Part shown: positions 42,506-50,740 of the stretch, piece after piece
Position numbering within the stretch: the stretch's first letter is position 1
Layout of the letters: every line of letters begins with the position of its first letter
Assembly: GCF_013911755.1 (NCBI RefSeq)
Contig: NZ_JACESP010000009.1
Location: 1-64,000, forward strand
Length of the DNA stretch: 64,000 nt
Direction: 5' to 3'
From: Sphingosinicella sp.
Lineage (GTDB): Bacteria; Pseudomonadota; Alphaproteobacteria; Sphingomonadales; Sphingomonadaceae
Position numbers and translations under genes: made by a program
Notes under the pieces: generated by a model
What the model saw: only the letters and a program-made list of their open reading frames with translations
Databases searched by the model: none
What the model was told of the DNA's origin: nothing

Positions 42506-42534
42506 GCCCGGCCCGCGCAGAACGCGGGCCGGGC
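42506..42534. terminator. Bidirectional GC-rich hairpin between porin and TonB receptor
   Basis: GCCCGGCCCGCG and its exact complement form a 12-bp stem with a 5-base loop between the convergent porin (+) and receptor (-) genes. There is no T-run, so it may act as an RNA 3'-end protector or a weak terminator. Confidence 0.55.
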
Positions 42535-42543
42535 CAGCCATGA

Positions 42544-45297
42544 TTAGAACCGCGCGCGAACGCCGACGTAAACTTTACGCCCGATGACATCGTAGATCGA
42601 CGCGTTGGTCGCCGAGTTCGAGATGAAGTCGATTGGCGCAACCGGCGGCGTCCGATCGAACAGATTGTCGACACCGGCGTAGATCTCGCTGCTCGAACCG
42701 AACAGGTTTTCGAGTTTGTACTTCACCGACATGTCGACGTAGACCACGGCACCGATGTTGTTGTCTTTCTTCGAAAGGTCCTCGGGGCCGAAGGTGACGT
42801 CGTAGACACCGCCGTCGATATAGCGTGCCTGCACGAAGGCGCCCCAGCGTTCGGCGTCATAGTTGGCCGAAAGCGTCGCCTTGAAATCGGGCATTCCGCC
42901 GCCATTGCGTCCGCCGAGTTCGCCGGCAACATCGAGCGGCGTGCCGCCCGAAGGCGCGATCTTCTTGTGAATAAGATAGCTCGCCACCGCGCCGAGACCC
43001 AGCGTTCCATTGCCAAGGTCGGTCGCGTACCGCGCCTCGAAATCGAGACCACGCAGCTTGTATGTACCGAGGTTCAGGTTCTGCTGGCGGACCTCTTCGA
43101 GTTCATCGTCGGGCCCGAAGGTGATGAACTCGCACATTTCCGCCTCGCCGGCATAGCAGCGGTTCACAATATCCTGAGCGTTGAGCGAACCGATCGCACC
43201 CTTGAGATTGATATCCCAGAAATCAAGCGAGGCGCGGAAGCTGCCGAGCGTCAGGACCGCACCGATCGTCTTCGTGGTCGCCCGCTCCTCAGTGAGGTCG
43301 GGGTTGCCCGAAAGCGGAACGCGAACCAGCGACGTCCCCGTGCTGTCCGGATCGAACGGATTGGCGAGATTCGCGAACAGGAGCACGGTTTCGACGAAGG
43401 TCTCGCCAATGCTCGGCGCGCGGATGTCGCGAGAGATCGTGCCGCGGAAACGCAGGAAGTCCGTCGGCTCGAAGGTGAGACCGGCCTTCCACGTGACGAC
43501 ATCGCCAACCGTGGAATAATGCGTATAGCGCGCCGCACCGTTGAAATCGAGGCGCTGGTCGCCGCCGATCAGCGGAATGGCAACCTCGGCGAAGCCTTCG
43601 GTCACGTCATACTTGCCCTTGAGCGGCTGCGCGTTGACGATGAGGAATTCCTCGTTGTCATTGGGCGCGTTCACCGTGCGGTTCAGCTTCTGCGTACGAT
43701 GCTCTGCGCCGACCGTGGCGAGAATCGGACCGGCCCAGCCTTCGAACACTTCGCCGCCGATTTCGGCCGCAAAGACCGACTGCTTGATGCGCGTCTTCGA
43801 GATACCGGTTTCGGTAATGTAATCGATCGCGCCCTGGCTCGGCGAACCCTTGCCGAACAGGTTGATCGGTACGCAGGCTGAATCGTTGTTGAGCGGGTCC
43901 GCATCCGCGTTGACGCGGCAAACGATATCGTCACCGACCGCGACCGCATCGGCCGCCTTGACAAGGTTGCCGACGAGCAGGTTGTTGTACTGCTTGTTGC
44001 TGAAATCGGTCTGACCGTACTGGGCAGAAACTTCCCAGTTCCAGTTCGATCCGAACTCACCCTTGAAGCCGCCGACAAAACGCATGCTTTCGGTGAGCGA
44101 CGCCGACGTGATCGGATCGAATTCCTCGAACGTGCGGAACAGCACGACCGGATCGCCGAGCGCGGCGACATCTGCAGGCAGATAGGGATTGTCGGGCGTG
44201 ATCACCACATCGCCGAAGGTGAAGGCATTCACCAGCGCGCCGCGCGACTTCGAACGTGCGAAGCTCGCCTCGCCGAAGACCTGCACGCCGTCCGAAACTT
44301 CATAGTTCACGGCCGCGAGCACGTTGAAACGCTCGGTAGGAACGACCAGTGCCGTCTGATCCGCGAGACGCGAGCCGCTTCCCCCGATCATCAGATTGCC
44401 GCCGATGTCGCCGAGGATGCGCGTGCGCGCAATGCCATCCGGGAAGAACTCGAGGTTGTCGGTCGCGAAGCCCAACGGAAGCGTTACGCCGTTCGGGCTG
44501 CCGAGGAACAGAACGGCGTTATCGCGGAACACGTACTCCGGAATACCGTCGTTCGAACCCGTGTCGTCCGGATTGGAGACGATCGCCGGGCTGCGGCGCT
44601 GCCACTTGCGCGCGGACGCCTTCGGGATGCCCTTGTTGTCGTCGTAATCGGCGGCCAGCAGAATGTGGCCCCGACCTTCGTCGAAGGCATTGCCCCAAGC
44701 GGCCGACAGGCGCAGGTTTTCGGCATCGCCGCGATCGGCAAGCCCGTACTGCGCGTTCAGCTTCAGCTCGTCGAGCCGCTCGTTATAAACGAGGTTGATG
44801 ACGCCCGAGATCGCATCCGAACCGTATGCCGCAGAAGCACCACCAGTAACGACGTCGACGCGCTCGATCGCGAGCGACGGCACGACGTTGAGGTCGACGT
44901 TCTCGAATTCATCGAACGGCGTCGAGCGACGGCCATTGACGAGCACGAGGTTGCGATTGGGGCCGAGCCCGCGCAGGTCGACCACGTTCACGCCGTTCTG
45001 ACGGCTGTTGAGGTTCGTGGACGCGGGCGTCAGCGTGCCCGTGAAGGCAGGAATTTCGTTGAGGACGTTGGCGACGTTCGTCGTGCCGCGCTGGTCGATG
45101 AGTTCGGTGCCGATGGCCTGGACCGGGGTCGGCGCCTCGAAGTTGCCCTTGATGCGCGTGCCGGTGACCGTAATGATCTCGGACTCGGCGGCTTCATCCG
45201 CCTGCGCGGCATCGCCGGCCGTCTGCGCCAGTGCCGGAGCCGCCACGGCCCACAGCGCCACACCAGCCAAGCTCTTGAATTTGGACCTGAATATCAT
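42544..45297 (-). CDS. TonB-dependent receptor (large sphingomonad type)
   Basis: A 917-residue outer-membrane receptor similar in type to the one at 17034. The signal peptide ends APALAQ; the plug includes IITVTGTRIKGNFEAPTPVQAIG, LRGLGPNRNLVLVNGRR and VDVVTGGASAAYGSDAISGVINLVYN. The barrel ends VYVGVRARF with the terminal Phe. Such receptors import bulky organics. The leader region (45298-45420) has several inverted repeats. A GntR regulator gene stands directly upstream on the same strand and may control it. The ATG at 45297 has an AAGGGGAAA purine tract before it. Confidence 0.9.
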   Translation of the reverse strand: MIFRSKFKSLAGVALWAVAAPALAQTAGDAAQADEAAESEIITVTGTRIKGNFEAPTPVQAIGTELIDQRGTTNVANVLNEIPAFTGTLTPASTNLNSRQNGVNVVDLRGLGPNRNLVLVNGRRSTPFDEFENVDLNVVPSLAIERVDVVTGGASAAYGSDAISGVINLVYNERLDELKLNAQYGLADRGDAENLRLSAAWGNAFDEGRGHILLAADYDDNKGIPKASARKWQRRSPAIVSNPDDTGSNDGIPEYVFRDNAVLFLGSPNGVTLPLGFATDNLEFFPDGIARTRILGDIGGNLMIGGSGSRLADQTALVVPTERFNVLAAVNYEVSDGVQVFGEASFARSKSRGALVNAFTFGDVVITPDNPYLPADVAALGDPVVLFRTFEEFDPITSASLTESMRFVGGFKGEFGSNWNWEVSAQYGQTDFSNKQYNNLLVGNLVKAADAVAVGDDIVCRVNADADPLNNDSACVPINLFGKGSPSQGAIDYITETGISKTRIKQSVFAAEIGGEVFEGWAGPILATVGAEHRTQKLNRTVNAPNDNEEFLIVNAQPLKGKYDVTEGFAEVAIPLIGGDQRLDFNGAARYTHYSTVGDVVTWKAGLTFEPTDFLRFRGTISRDIRAPSIGETFVETVLLFANLANPFDPDSTGTSLVRVPLSGNPDLTEERATTKTIGAVLTLGSFRASLDFWDINLKGAIGSLNAQDIVNRCYAGEAEMCEFITFGPDDELEEVRQQNLNLGTYKLRGLDFEARYATDLGNGTLGLGAVASYLIHKKIAPSGGTPLDVAGELGGRNGGGMPDFKATLSANYDAERWGAFVQARYIDGGVYDVTFGPEDLSKKDNNIGAVVYVDMSVKYKLENLFGSSSEIYAGVDNLFDRTPPVAPIDFISNSATNASIYDVIGRKVYVGVRARF

Positions 45298-45381
45298 CTG
45301 GATTTCCCCTTTGACCGCTCTCGGTTCCACCGAGTTTTTCAGCGCAAGGAAATTGATAACGTATTCCTGATTGGAAATAAA

Positions 45382-45418
45382 GCAGCCTTATTGGAGATTT
45401 TTCTAAAATTAAGGCTGC
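45382..45418. promoter_or_regulatory. Perfect 9-bp inverted repeat in the TonB receptor leader
   Basis: GCAGCCTTA and TAAGGCTGC flank a 19-base AT-rich spacer about 85 bp upstream of the receptor start. A smaller palindrome (TTCC-TGATT-GGAA, 45364-45376) lies next to it, and CTCGGT-TCC-ACCGAG (45320-45334) nearer the start codon. These could be GntR operator sites. Confidence 0.4.
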
Positions 45419-45512
45419 CATATTCCGCTGAAGGACACTTGGCGGCGATCGTTTCGCGTCCGCGAAGGCGCGCAGCTTGAAACCTGCGCCCCGTGCAGGC
45501 GGGAAATCGCCC

Positions 45513-46193
45513 TCAGAGGCTCAGGCTGTGCGCGTTCAGCTTGCCGTGCGTGAAGATCGCGTGGAGGACCCGGTCCTCGCAGGACGAGATCATCATCAGC
45601 GTATGCCTGCGGATTTCGTCGGTCTGGTTGTTCTTCACCAGCTCCAGCAGGCTTTTGTGCTGCTCCCACGGGTAAGGCATGGACTTGGTGAGCTTGATGT
45701 AGATCCAGTAGATCCGCATCGTCGTTTCCTCGAGCTGCCGGACCCAGCTGATCAGCAGCTGAAACTGCGTCTGCTGCGCGATATAGAGGTTGAAGTTCCG
45801 GTTCGCCTTCAGAATCCGCAGCGCGTCCTCATCGGTCTCGATCGGGCCTTCGTGGAAGATCGCGTCGTTGCGCCGCTTGAACTCCGCCTCCTCGATCTGG
45901 GGCGAGATCATCGAGAGGATGCTCGGCTCCATCATTTTGCGGATCGTGAAGTTCTCCTTCACGTCGCGCAGCGTGAGCGGCGCGATCCGCGTGATCCGCG
46001 GCGAGTTCGAGACCATGAACTGCTGCGCGGTCATCTGCTCCATGGCGTTGCGCGCCGCCGTGCGGCTGATGCCGAACATGCGCGTGAGGATATTCTCGGA
46101 AACCTTCTGGCCTGGCGCGAGGCGCTGCGTGACGATCGCATCCATGATCCGGTCGAACACGAGCGAGTCGGTCTCCGTCTGCTGATCTGCCAT
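45513..46193 (-). CDS. GntR family transcriptional regulator (FadR/FCD type)
   Basis: A 226-residue regulator. The N-terminal winged helix has the GntR pattern VFDRIMDAIVTQRLAPGQKVSENILTRMFGISRTAARNAMEQMT (about residues 11-55). The C-terminal part is an all-alpha FCD ligand domain (LTLRDVKENFTIRKMMEPSILSMI, then WEQHKSLLELVKNNQTDEIRRH). FCD regulators usually sense small carboxylic acids. The ATG at 46193 was chosen over one 19 codons upstream because the domain starts there with an AGGA site before it. The downstream TonB receptor is the obvious candidate target. It is divergent from the helicase gene. Confidence 0.85.
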   Translation of the reverse strand: MADQQTETDSLVFDRIMDAIVTQRLAPGQKVSENILTRMFGISRTAARNAMEQMTAQQFMVSNSPRITRIAPLTLRDVKENFTIRKMMEPSILSMISPQIEEAEFKRRNDAIFHEGPIETDEDALRILKANRNFNLYIAQQTQFQLLISWVRQLEETTMRIYWIYIKLTKSMPYPWEQHKSLLELVKNNQTDEIRRHTLMMISSCEDRVLHAIFTHGKLNAHSLSL

Positions 46194-46376
46194 TTTCGTC
46201 CTGAATCGGGTCTCCACGGTTGCCCGAGTGGTACAGCCGGAAGGGATCAAGTCAAACAGGCGCCCTGCCGGTTCGTCTCTTGCGTCATCGCCGCGACACG
46301 CCTATCGCGTGACGAAAGCGGGCGATTGCGCCTTGCCGCCGCCGACATGTGTCGCGGAACGCACAAGCAAGAGAAC

Positions 46377-48155
46377 ATGACTTTCAAGAACATTCCCGCG
46401 TTTCTATCCGAAGCGCTCCAGACGCGCGGCTACGCCGAGCCCACCCCCGTGCAGGCCGCCGTGCTGGAAACCGAGGCGCAGGGGCGCGATCTGATCGTTT
46501 CCGCCCAAACGGGCTCCGGCAAGACGGTGGCTTTCGGCCTCGCCATCGCAGCCGAATTGCTCGATGAAAAGAGCGTGGCACGGCCCGCCGAGGCCCCACT
46601 CGCGCTCGTTATCGCGCCCACGCGCGAGCTGGCGCTCCAGGTCAGCCGCGAATTGTCCTGGCTCTACGACGGCACCGGCGCGCGGGTCGCGACGTGCGTG
46701 GGCGGCATGAACCCCTCGCTCGAGCGGCGGGCGCTTGCGCGCGGCGCGCAGATCGTCGTGGGCACGCCCGGCCGCCTGCGCGACCATCTGGAGCGCGGTG
46801 CGCTGGACCTCCGCGCGCTCGCCGCAGTCATCCTGGACGAAGCCGACGAGATGCTCGACATGGGCTTCCGCGAGGATCTGGAAGAGCTTCTCGACGCCAC
46901 GCCGCAGGAACGGCGCACATTGTTGTTTTCGGCAACCATGCCAAAGCCGATCGTCGCACTGGCGCGCCGCTATCAGCGCGATGCGCTGCGCATTTCGACG
47001 GTTGAGGAAAATCGCGGGCATGGCGACATCAGCTATCAGGCCGTCGCCATCGCGCCGTCCGACATCGAACACGCCGTCGTCAATCTGCTGCGCTTTCACG
47101 AGGCGGAGACGGCCATATTGTTCTGCGCGACGCGCGACAATGTGCGGCATCTGCACGCAAGCCTGACCGAGCGCGGCTTCACGGCGGTGGCGCTTTCCGG
47201 CGAGCATAGCCAGAATGAGCGAAATCAGGCGCTTCAGGCACTCCGCGACCGGCGCGCGCGTGTCTGTGTCGCAACCGATGTCGCCGCGCGCGGTATCGAC
47301 CTGCCCGGCCTGTCGCTCGTCATCCATGTCGAGATACCGCGCGATGCCGAAGCTTTGCAGCATCGATCGGGGCGCACGGGCCGCGCCGGCAAGAAAGGCA
47401 CTGCGATCCTGGTGGTGCCGTATCCGCGGCGCCGGCGCGTGGAATCCATGCTGCGCGGCGCGCGCATCGCGGCGGACTGGATCGCGCCCCCCACGGCCGA
47501 CGAAATTCGCAGCGCCGATAGCGAAAGGCTGCTTGCCCGGCTGCTCGCACCGACCGAGGTCGCTGAGGAAGACCGCGCACTCGCCAGCCGGCTACTGGCG
47601 GAACGCAGCCCGGAAGAGATCGCCGCCGCGCTGGTGCATATCCATCGCGCCGCGCTGCCCGAGCCGGAGGAACTGATCGCGGAGAACGGCACGCCCGGCC
47701 CGCGTGCGCCGCGCGACGGCTTCGAAGGTAGCGCGTGGTTCCGGCTGAACGTGGGCCGCAGGCAGAACGCCGATCCGCGCTGGATTCTGCCCCTGCTCTG
47801 CCGCCGAGGCCATGTCAGCCGCAGCGATATCGGCGCGATCCGCATTACGGCGAACGAAACCTTGTTCGAAGTTCAGCAAGCCGCCGCCGCCCGCTTCCTC
47901 AATATGGTCCGGTCCACGGCAAGCGAGAGCGACGACGATGTCGAAATCGTGCCCATCGAAGGGCAGCCGCGCGAAGCAGCGCGGGACAACCGCCGCAATG
48001 CGGACAATGCCGGGGCGGGGCCATCGCGTCCGCATCGCCCGAAGCCTTCGTATGGTGCCGGTGCGCGGGGCGCCGATCGGGGCGCCGATGCGCGCGGTGC
48101 CCGGCATCCCGGTCGCAAGCCGGGCGGCAACAAGAAGCCGGGCCGCCCGCGGTGA
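46377..48155 (+). CDS. DEAD-box RNA helicase with DbpA-like C-terminal domain
   Basis: A 592-residue ATP-dependent RNA helicase. Motifs in order: Q-motif PTPVQAAVLE, I AQTGSGKT, Ia PTRELALQ, II DEAD in VILDEADEMLDMGF, III FSATMP, IV ILFCAT, V ATDVAARGIDLPG, VI HRSGRTGRAG. A DbpA-type RNA-binding domain (AWFRLNVGRRQNADPRWILPLLCRRGHVSRSDIG) follows, then a basic tail rich in Arg, Gly and Pro. It probably works in ribosome assembly or RNA turnover. The stop overlaps the GTG of the following YaiI gene. ATG 46377 has an AGAG purine patch upstream. Confidence 0.92.
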   Translation: MTFKNIPAFLSEALQTRGYAEPTPVQAAVLETEAQGRDLIVSAQTGSGKTVAFGLAIAAELLDEKSVARPAEAPLALVIAPTRELALQVSRELSWLYDGTGARVATCVGGMNPSLERRALARGAQIVVGTPGRLRDHLERGALDLRALAAVILDEADEMLDMGFREDLEELLDATPQERRTLLFSATMPKPIVALARRYQRDALRISTVEENRGHGDISYQAVAIAPSDIEHAVVNLLRFHEAETAILFCATRDNVRHLHASLTERGFTAVALSGEHSQNERNQALQALRDRRARVCVATDVAARGIDLPGLSLVIHVEIPRDAEALQHRSGRTGRAGKKGTAILVVPYPRRRRVESMLRGARIAADWIAPPTADEIRSADSERLLARLLAPTEVAEEDRALASRLLAERSPEEIAAALVHIHRAALPEPEELIAENGTPGPRAPRDGFEGSAWFRLNVGRRQNADPRWILPLLCRRGHVSRSDIGAIRITANETLFEVQQAAAARFLNMVRSTASESDDDVEIVPIEGQPREAARDNRRNADNAGAGPSRPHRPKPSYGAGARGADRGADARGARHPGRKPGGNKKPGRPR

Positions 48156-48604
48156 CGCAGATTCTCGTCGATGCCGATGCCTGCCCGGTGAAGGACGAGA
48201 TATACAAGGTCGCCTTCCGCCACGCAGTGCCGGTGACGATCGTGAGCAACAGCCCGATCCGCACCCCCGCGCATGGACTGATCAGCCGGGTCGTCGTTAG
48301 CGACGGCTTCGACGCGGCCGACGACTGGATCGCCGAACGCGCGGGCCGGGCCACGGTCTGCATCACGGCCGATATCCTGCTCGCCGACCGCTGCGTAAAG
48401 GCGGGCGCGATCGTCATCGGGCCAAATGGCAAGCCCTTCACCGCCAATTCCATCGGGAGTGCGGTTGCCACGCGGGCGATCATGGCCGACCTGCGCGCCA
48501 ACGGCGACGCGATCGGCGGCCCGCCCCCGTTCACCAAGGCCGACCGCTCACGCTTCCTCTCGGCGCTGGACGAAGCGATCGTCCGCCTCCTGCGACAGGC
48601 CTGA
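48152..48604 (+). CDS. YaiI/YqxD (DUF188) family protein
   Basis: A 150-residue protein with a PIN-like fold of unknown biochemical role. The family opening MTQILVDADACPVKDEIYKVA and the middle VVSDGFDAADDWIAERAG and CITADILLADRCVKAGA match. The end GGPPPFTKADRSRFLSALD is also conserved. The acidic residues recall nucleases, but activity is not established. It starts with GTG at 48152, overlapping the helicase stop, so the two genes are coupled; a link to RNA handling is reasonable. Confidence 0.87.
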   Translation: MTQILVDADACPVKDEIYKVAFRHAVPVTIVSNSPIRTPAHGLISRVVVSDGFDAADDWIAERAGRATVCITADILLADRCVKAGAIVIGPNGKPFTANSIGSAVATRAIMADLRANGDAIGGPPPFTKADRSRFLSALDEAIVRLLRQA

Positions 48605-48623
48605 AGACGGGGCCTTACGCCGC

Positions 48624-49298
48624 TCAATCCGTCAGCAACAGATCTTCATAGAAGGCGCTGAACGGCCGATCCGGATGACGGATCTGGATTTCGAGAACCC
48701 AGAGCCCGGGCGAGGGCGCGAACGGCGCTTCGGCAAGTGATCCCTTGTGCAGCACGGCGTGCGGAAAGTCCGCGAGCCGGTGCCCCGACATGTCGAGATT
48801 GAGTTCCCAGCCCATCGCCCGCGCCTCGGCGGCGGCGAAATCGTAAAGGTCCATGCCCGAAAGCCCGTCGGTGAGCCACTTCGCACGGGCCCGGCCGAAG
48901 AGGTCACGCACGTCGCGCTGCGCGCCCAGCATTTCCGGATCATTGCCGACAACGAACGTATCACCGCCATCGCCTTCCCACTTCTGCCAGACGGGGCCGA
49001 TGTCGATGAAGAAGATGTCATTATCCCGCAGCGCCACGCCAGGCTCGGACGGCTGGCCGAAATTCTTGAGCGTGTTGGCCCCGAAGCGGACGTGGAGCCC
49101 ATGCCATCCGCGCAGCATTTCCGCCGCGCGGAGCTGATCCTTCGCCATCGCGACGGCGTCTTCCTCGAGCATTCCGGGATGGATGGCTGCCGCGATATCA
49201 TTGATGACCTTCCGGGTGCGTTCGCGCACATGCAGGAACATGGCCCTGTCGAAGTTGGCACCGACCGCTTCTGCCTTCATCTTTTCATCTACACGCAC
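48624..49298 (-). CDS. M24 family metallopeptidase (Xaa-Pro dipeptidase-like)
   Basis: A 224-residue creatinase/methionine aminopeptidase-fold protein, only the catalytic domain. Metal ligands are in order: Asp in FFIDIGPVW, Asp in GDGGDTFVVG, His in SGHRLADFPH, Glu in VLEIQIRHP and Glu in FYEDLLL. There is no creatinase N-terminal domain and no signal, so it is cytoplasmic. It likely removes an N-terminal residue from short or Pro-containing peptides. GTG 49298 is preferred (AAAGGG upstream), with ATG 49280 as the alternative. The gene is divergent from the NylB-like hydrolase, sharing a promoter region that carries the GGTGC-N7-GCACC site. Confidence 0.8.
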   Translation of the reverse strand: MRVDEKMKAEAVGANFDRAMFLHVRERTRKVINDIAAAIHPGMLEEDAVAMAKDQLRAAEMLRGWHGLHVRFGANTLKNFGQPSEPGVALRDNDIFFIDIGPVWQKWEGDGGDTFVVGNDPEMLGAQRDVRDLFGRARAKWLTDGLSGMDLYDFAAAEARAMGWELNLDMSGHRLADFPHAVLHKGSLAEAPFAPSPGLWVLEIQIRHPDRPFSAFYEDLLLTD

Positions 49299-49391
49299 GT
49301 CGCACCCTTTCCTGTTGATGCGCCCAAGCGCGTTTTAATGACGTTGCCTCCCTGTACCACGCCGCGACAAGCCCATTTTTGAGCAAGGCGC

Positions 49392-49442
49392 GGTGCCGTT
49401 GACGCACCGGCGCGTGGAGCGCGCTGGTGATTGGCGCACACC
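49392..49442. promoter_or_regulatory. LysR-type operator(s) GGTGC-N7-GCACC in a divergent promoter
   Basis: GGTGC-CGTTGAC-GCACC (49392-49408) is a perfect 5-bp inverted repeat obeying T-N11-A. A looser copy, GGTGA-TTGGCGC-ACACC (49426-49442), follows 34 bp on. They lie 94 and 108 bp upstream of the M24 and serine hydrolase starts. The same palindrome recurs at 53094, 60702 and (one mismatch) 63420. Confidence 0.6.
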
Positions 49443-49515
49443 GGCCATTGCTCCCTTCGCACCTCAGTGATGCGCCCGCATCCTGCATAACCGCTCGAAC
49501 GACGCGGGAGGAACG

Positions 49516-50712
49516 ATGCCGCCGACAAGGGAGCCGGAATTGCAGCACGCCGAAAACAGGGACATGCCCCACGCTGTTAATGCTCCGCCCGCTGCACTGA
49601 TGGTTGATGTCTACGCGGGGCAGTTGATGCCCGACGAGCAGGTGCGGATTTTCGGGCAGACCGAGCGTGCCTTCGCCACGCGTACGGTCCGCAGCGGTGC
49701 GCCTGTGCGTGCCCTCGGCGCCGCTGCGGCGGCAGGACTTCCCGATTTTCCCATTCGCGCCAATGGCACGACCTACGACCTCTACGACTACATGTCGCGC
49801 AACCGTGTCGCGGGGCTGCTCGTCATGCAGGACGATGCGCTCGTCCACGAGCAATATGAGCTCGGCATCACCGCCGCGACGCGCTGGCTTTCGATGTCGA
49901 TGGCGAAATCGGTCAGCACCACGCTTGTCGGCGCGGCGATCCGGGACGGTCACATCGCTTCGGTCGAGGATCCGCTGACCCGCTACCTGCCAGAGCTTTC
50001 CGGCAGCGGCTACGACGGCGTTTCCATCCGCGAACTGATGCTGATGACCTCGGGCGTCCGCTGGGACGACACGCATACAGACCCGGCTTCGGAGCGGCGG
50101 CACATGCTGGACCTGCAGATCGGGCAGCAGCCGGGCGCGATCATGCGCTACATGGCGAGCCTGCCGCGCGCGCACGCGCCGGGCTCGCTCTGGAACTACA
50201 GCACCGGCGAAACGCACGTCGTCGGCGCGCTGGTGCGCGCTGCGACGGGCAAGTGGCTTGCAGACTATCTTTCGGAACGAATCTGGTCGCGCATCGGCAC
50301 CGAAGCCGATGCCGAATGGTGGCTGGAAGCGCCGGGCGGCCTCGAGGTCGCGGGCAGCGGTCTTTGCGCGACGCTTCGCGACTATGCGCGTTTCGGCCGG
50401 TTCATCCTTGAAGGCGGAGTCATAGATGGCGATCCGGTCCTCCCCGAAGGCTGGACGGTGGAAGCCACCCGCCCGCGCGAGGTCGGCGGCCAGCGGCTCG
50501 ACTACGGATACATGTGGTGGCCGGTTCCGGCACGCGACGGCACGTTTGCCGATGGTGCCTTTTCAGCACGCGGCATCTTTGGCCAATATATCTATCTGAA
50601 CCCGGCGCGCCGCATCCAGATCGTGGTCCTGAGCGCGCGGTCGAAACCGAAAGGGGCCGAAGCCATCCTCGACAATGATTTCTTCAATTCGGTTGTCGAG
50701 GCTATTGGTTGA
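49516..50712 (+). CDS. NylB-like serine hydrolase (6-aminohexanoate-dimer hydrolase family), cytoplasmic
   Basis: A 398-residue beta-lactamase-fold hydrolase with no signal peptide. S-M-A-K (Ser128-Lys131, in RWLSMSMAKSVSTTLVG) provides nucleophile and base. Tyr228 in LWNYSTGETHVVG is the likely class C-like Tyr. The overall lay-out resembles NylB and related esterases, and it is longest where those enzymes have their acyl pocket. NylB enzymes cut amides of omega-amino acids. Cytoplasmic location and the POT transporter 28 bp downstream suggest it processes imported oligopeptides. A GGGAGG site precedes ATG 49516. Exact substrate unknown. Confidence 0.8.
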   Translation: MPPTREPELQHAENRDMPHAVNAPPAALMVDVYAGQLMPDEQVRIFGQTERAFATRTVRSGAPVRALGAAAAAGLPDFPIRANGTTYDLYDYMSRNRVAGLLVMQDDALVHEQYELGITAATRWLSMSMAKSVSTTLVGAAIRDGHIASVEDPLTRYLPELSGSGYDGVSIRELMLMTSGVRWDDTHTDPASERRHMLDLQIGQQPGAIMRYMASLPRAHAPGSLWNYSTGETHVVGALVRAATGKWLADYLSERIWSRIGTEADAEWWLEAPGGLEVAGSGLCATLRDYARFGRFILEGGVIDGDPVLPEGWTVEATRPREVGGQRLDYGYMWWPVPARDGTFADGAFSARGIFGQYIYLNPARRIQIVVLSARSKPKGAEAILDNDFFNSVVEAIG

Positions 50713-50740
50713 TGATGATCGGCGGAGGCAAGACCACACG

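Noticed and set aside
42506-42534. The 12-bp GC-rich repeat as a mobile element end
   Set aside because: It is a hairpin between two convergent genes, as expected for a transcription or RNA 3' end signal. No matching copy or transposase is nearby.
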